Origin: Chthoniobacterales bacterium
Lineage (GTDB): Bacteria > Verrucomicrobiota > Verrucomicrobiia > Chthoniobacterales > UBA10450
Direction of reading: 5' to 3'
Assembly: GCA_013694945.1 (NCBI GenBank)
Contig: JACDBM010000033.1
Location: forward strand, 1-6,511
Length of the DNA: 6,511 bases
The notes beneath the pieces were generated by a model. The model searched no databases and was not told the origin of the DNA. It saw only the letters and a list, made by a program, of their open reading frames with translations. A program made the position numbers and the translations under genes. Below, one piece after another: positions 5,599 to 6,511 of this stretch. How positions within the stretch are numbered: position 1 is the stretch's first letter; each line of letters starts with the position of its first letter.

Positions 5599-6511
5599 CG
5601 GAGCAGAGTTCAGTCCGAGAGTTACGTGGCGCACTTTTGCGCTCTGTCTCGCGTTCCTTTTATCTTTCGATTCGCCTGCTGCCCGCCAAAGTGCGCGACC
5701 CGGTCGCCCTCGCTTACCTGCTCGCCCGCGCAACGGATACGATTGCCGACACCGCGGAGATCGATCCGGATCTTCGCCTGCGCGAGCTGGAAAAACTCTC
5801 AGCCCTTATTCAGCAACCCGGCTCTGTGGGATCGATTCGTGATTTCGCGTTTCTCCAGAAAGATCATGCCGAGCGCGCCTTGATGGAAGCGATTCCGCAG
5901 TGCCTTCGCTGGCTGAACTCAATGAGCGGCGGCGAACAGGCAGAGATCCGAAGCGTGCTCGCCAGCATTAACGAAGGTCAGACACTGGACGTGCAGCGCT
6001 TTGGCGCGACGCAGGGTGCCGCTTTGCAAACGGCGAGCGATCTCGATCGATACACTTACCTGGTCGCGGGCTCAGTCGGGGAGTTCTGGACAAAAGTCTG
6101 CTTCCGGCGTTTGCCCAGGTTCACCCACGAATCGCAGGCGGAAATGATTTCGTTAGGCGTTGAGTATGGGAAAGGATTGCAGCTCGTGAACATCCTACGG
6201 GATGCCGGAACTGATCTGCGCGCGGGCCGCTGTTATCTTCCCGCAGAGGAACTGCATTCGCTAGGCCTGAGCTGGCAGGATCTGGGATCGGAACCGGCTC
6301 GGGCCACGCCCATCCTGGGCGCGTGGCGGGAACGAGCGGAACGCCGACTCGCGACTGGAATCGAGTATTCCTGTGCGATTCGCCCCTGGCGCGTTCGCCT
6401 GGCCACTGTGCTGCCGGCGCTGATCGGGGCCCGCACCCTCGCGCTCTTGCGCGAAGCTGGTTCGGCGTCATTTCACACCAAAGTGAAGGTCAGCCGGGCG
6501 GAAGTTCGGCG
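5595..6511 (+). CDS. Squalene/phytoene synthase family protein, 3' end cut by window edge
   Basis: This is a trans-isoprenyl diphosphate synthase of the head-to-head condensing type (COG1562/PF00494), which makes squalene, dehydrosqualene or phytoene from two farnesyl or geranylgeranyl diphosphates. The 305 visible residues show SRSFYLSIRLLP (19-30), the first aspartate motif ATDTIADT (46-53; Asp48 and Asp52), EGQTLD (127-132), YLVAGSVGEFW (155-165), and the second motif LQLVNILRDAGTDLRAGR (195-212; Asp203 and Asp207) followed by CYLP. The DTIAD spacing and the SRSFYLSIRLLP opening resemble eukaryote-type squalene synthases and their bacterial relatives more than typical CrtB or HpnC/HpnD, but the product cannot be read from sequence. 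The ATG at 5595 overlaps the upstream TGA as ATGA, with AGGG 10 nt before it, so translation is probably coupled to the DUF362 gene. The C-terminus, where a membrane anchor is common, lies outside the window. Confidence 0.92.
   Translation, partial: MTEQSSVRELRGALLRSVSRSFYLSIRLLPAKVRDPVALAYLLARATDTIADTAEIDPDLRLRELEKLSALIQQPGSVGSIRDFAFLQKDHAERALMEAIPQCLRWLNSMSGGEQAEIRSVLASINEGQTLDVQRFGATQGAALQTASDLDRYTYLVAGSVGEFWTKVCFRRLPRFTHESQAEMISLGVEYGKGLQLVNILRDAGTDLRAGRCYLPAEELHSLGLSWQDLGSEPARATPILGAWRERAERRLATGIEYSCAIRPWRVRLATVLPALIGARTLALLREAGSASFHTKVKVSRAEVR

Noticed and set aside
1..6511. CRISPR arrays, tRNA or rRNA genes, insertion sequences, phage or defence genes
   Set aside because: No regularly spaced repeats, RNA gene signatures, transposase fragments or terminal repeats were seen. 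Coding regions fill nearly the whole window.

Overview
The window is a compact, GC-rich (roughly 58-60% by eye) bacterial chromosome segment with seven protein genes and no RNA genes, insertion sequences or CRISPR arrays. No gap between genes exceeds about 110 bp. The style of the proteins (a HemA with a GETEVLGQ-type motif, a secreted DUF362 protein, a eukaryote-like squalene/phytoene synthase, a heptamer repeat next to a start codon) suggests a soil Verrucomicrobiota, perhaps Chthoniobacterales. That placement is inference from general familiarity, not a search.

Positions 1-2677 hold a minus-strand tetrapyrrole block, read right to left: a HemX/CcsA-like membrane protein (1889-2677), hemA for glutamyl-tRNA reductase (813-1889, overlapping it by one base as TGATG), and, after a 110-bp gap, hemC for hydroxymethylbilane synthase (start at 702, cut by the left edge). 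Together these carry out the first committed step of the C5 haem pathway and the assembly of the linear tetrapyrrole. The membrane protein is a likely accessory factor.

A 96-bp divergent region (2678-2773) separates this block from apt (2774-3304, plus strand, purine salvage). Both directions show sigma70-like hexamers placed so that transcription would begin at or within a few bases of the start codon. Apt converges on hemW (3370 to about 4473 or 4539, minus strand), a radical-SAM haem chaperone, with a structured 65-bp spacer between them.

HemW diverges from a plus-strand pair: a secreted DUF362 protein (4552-5598) and a squalene/phytoene synthase family enzyme (from 5595, cut by the right edge), overlapping by four bases as ATGA. 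A degenerate 7-bp tandem repeat lies at the hemW start and casts doubt on that start.

Most of the window is housekeeping. The points most worth a second look are the short HemA lacking the usual C-terminal dimerisation domain, the apparently leaderless divergent promoters, the heptamer repeat at the hemW 5' end, the coupling of an uncharacterised DUF362 protein to an isoprenoid synthase, and a perfect DnaA-box 9-mer between hemA and hemC.
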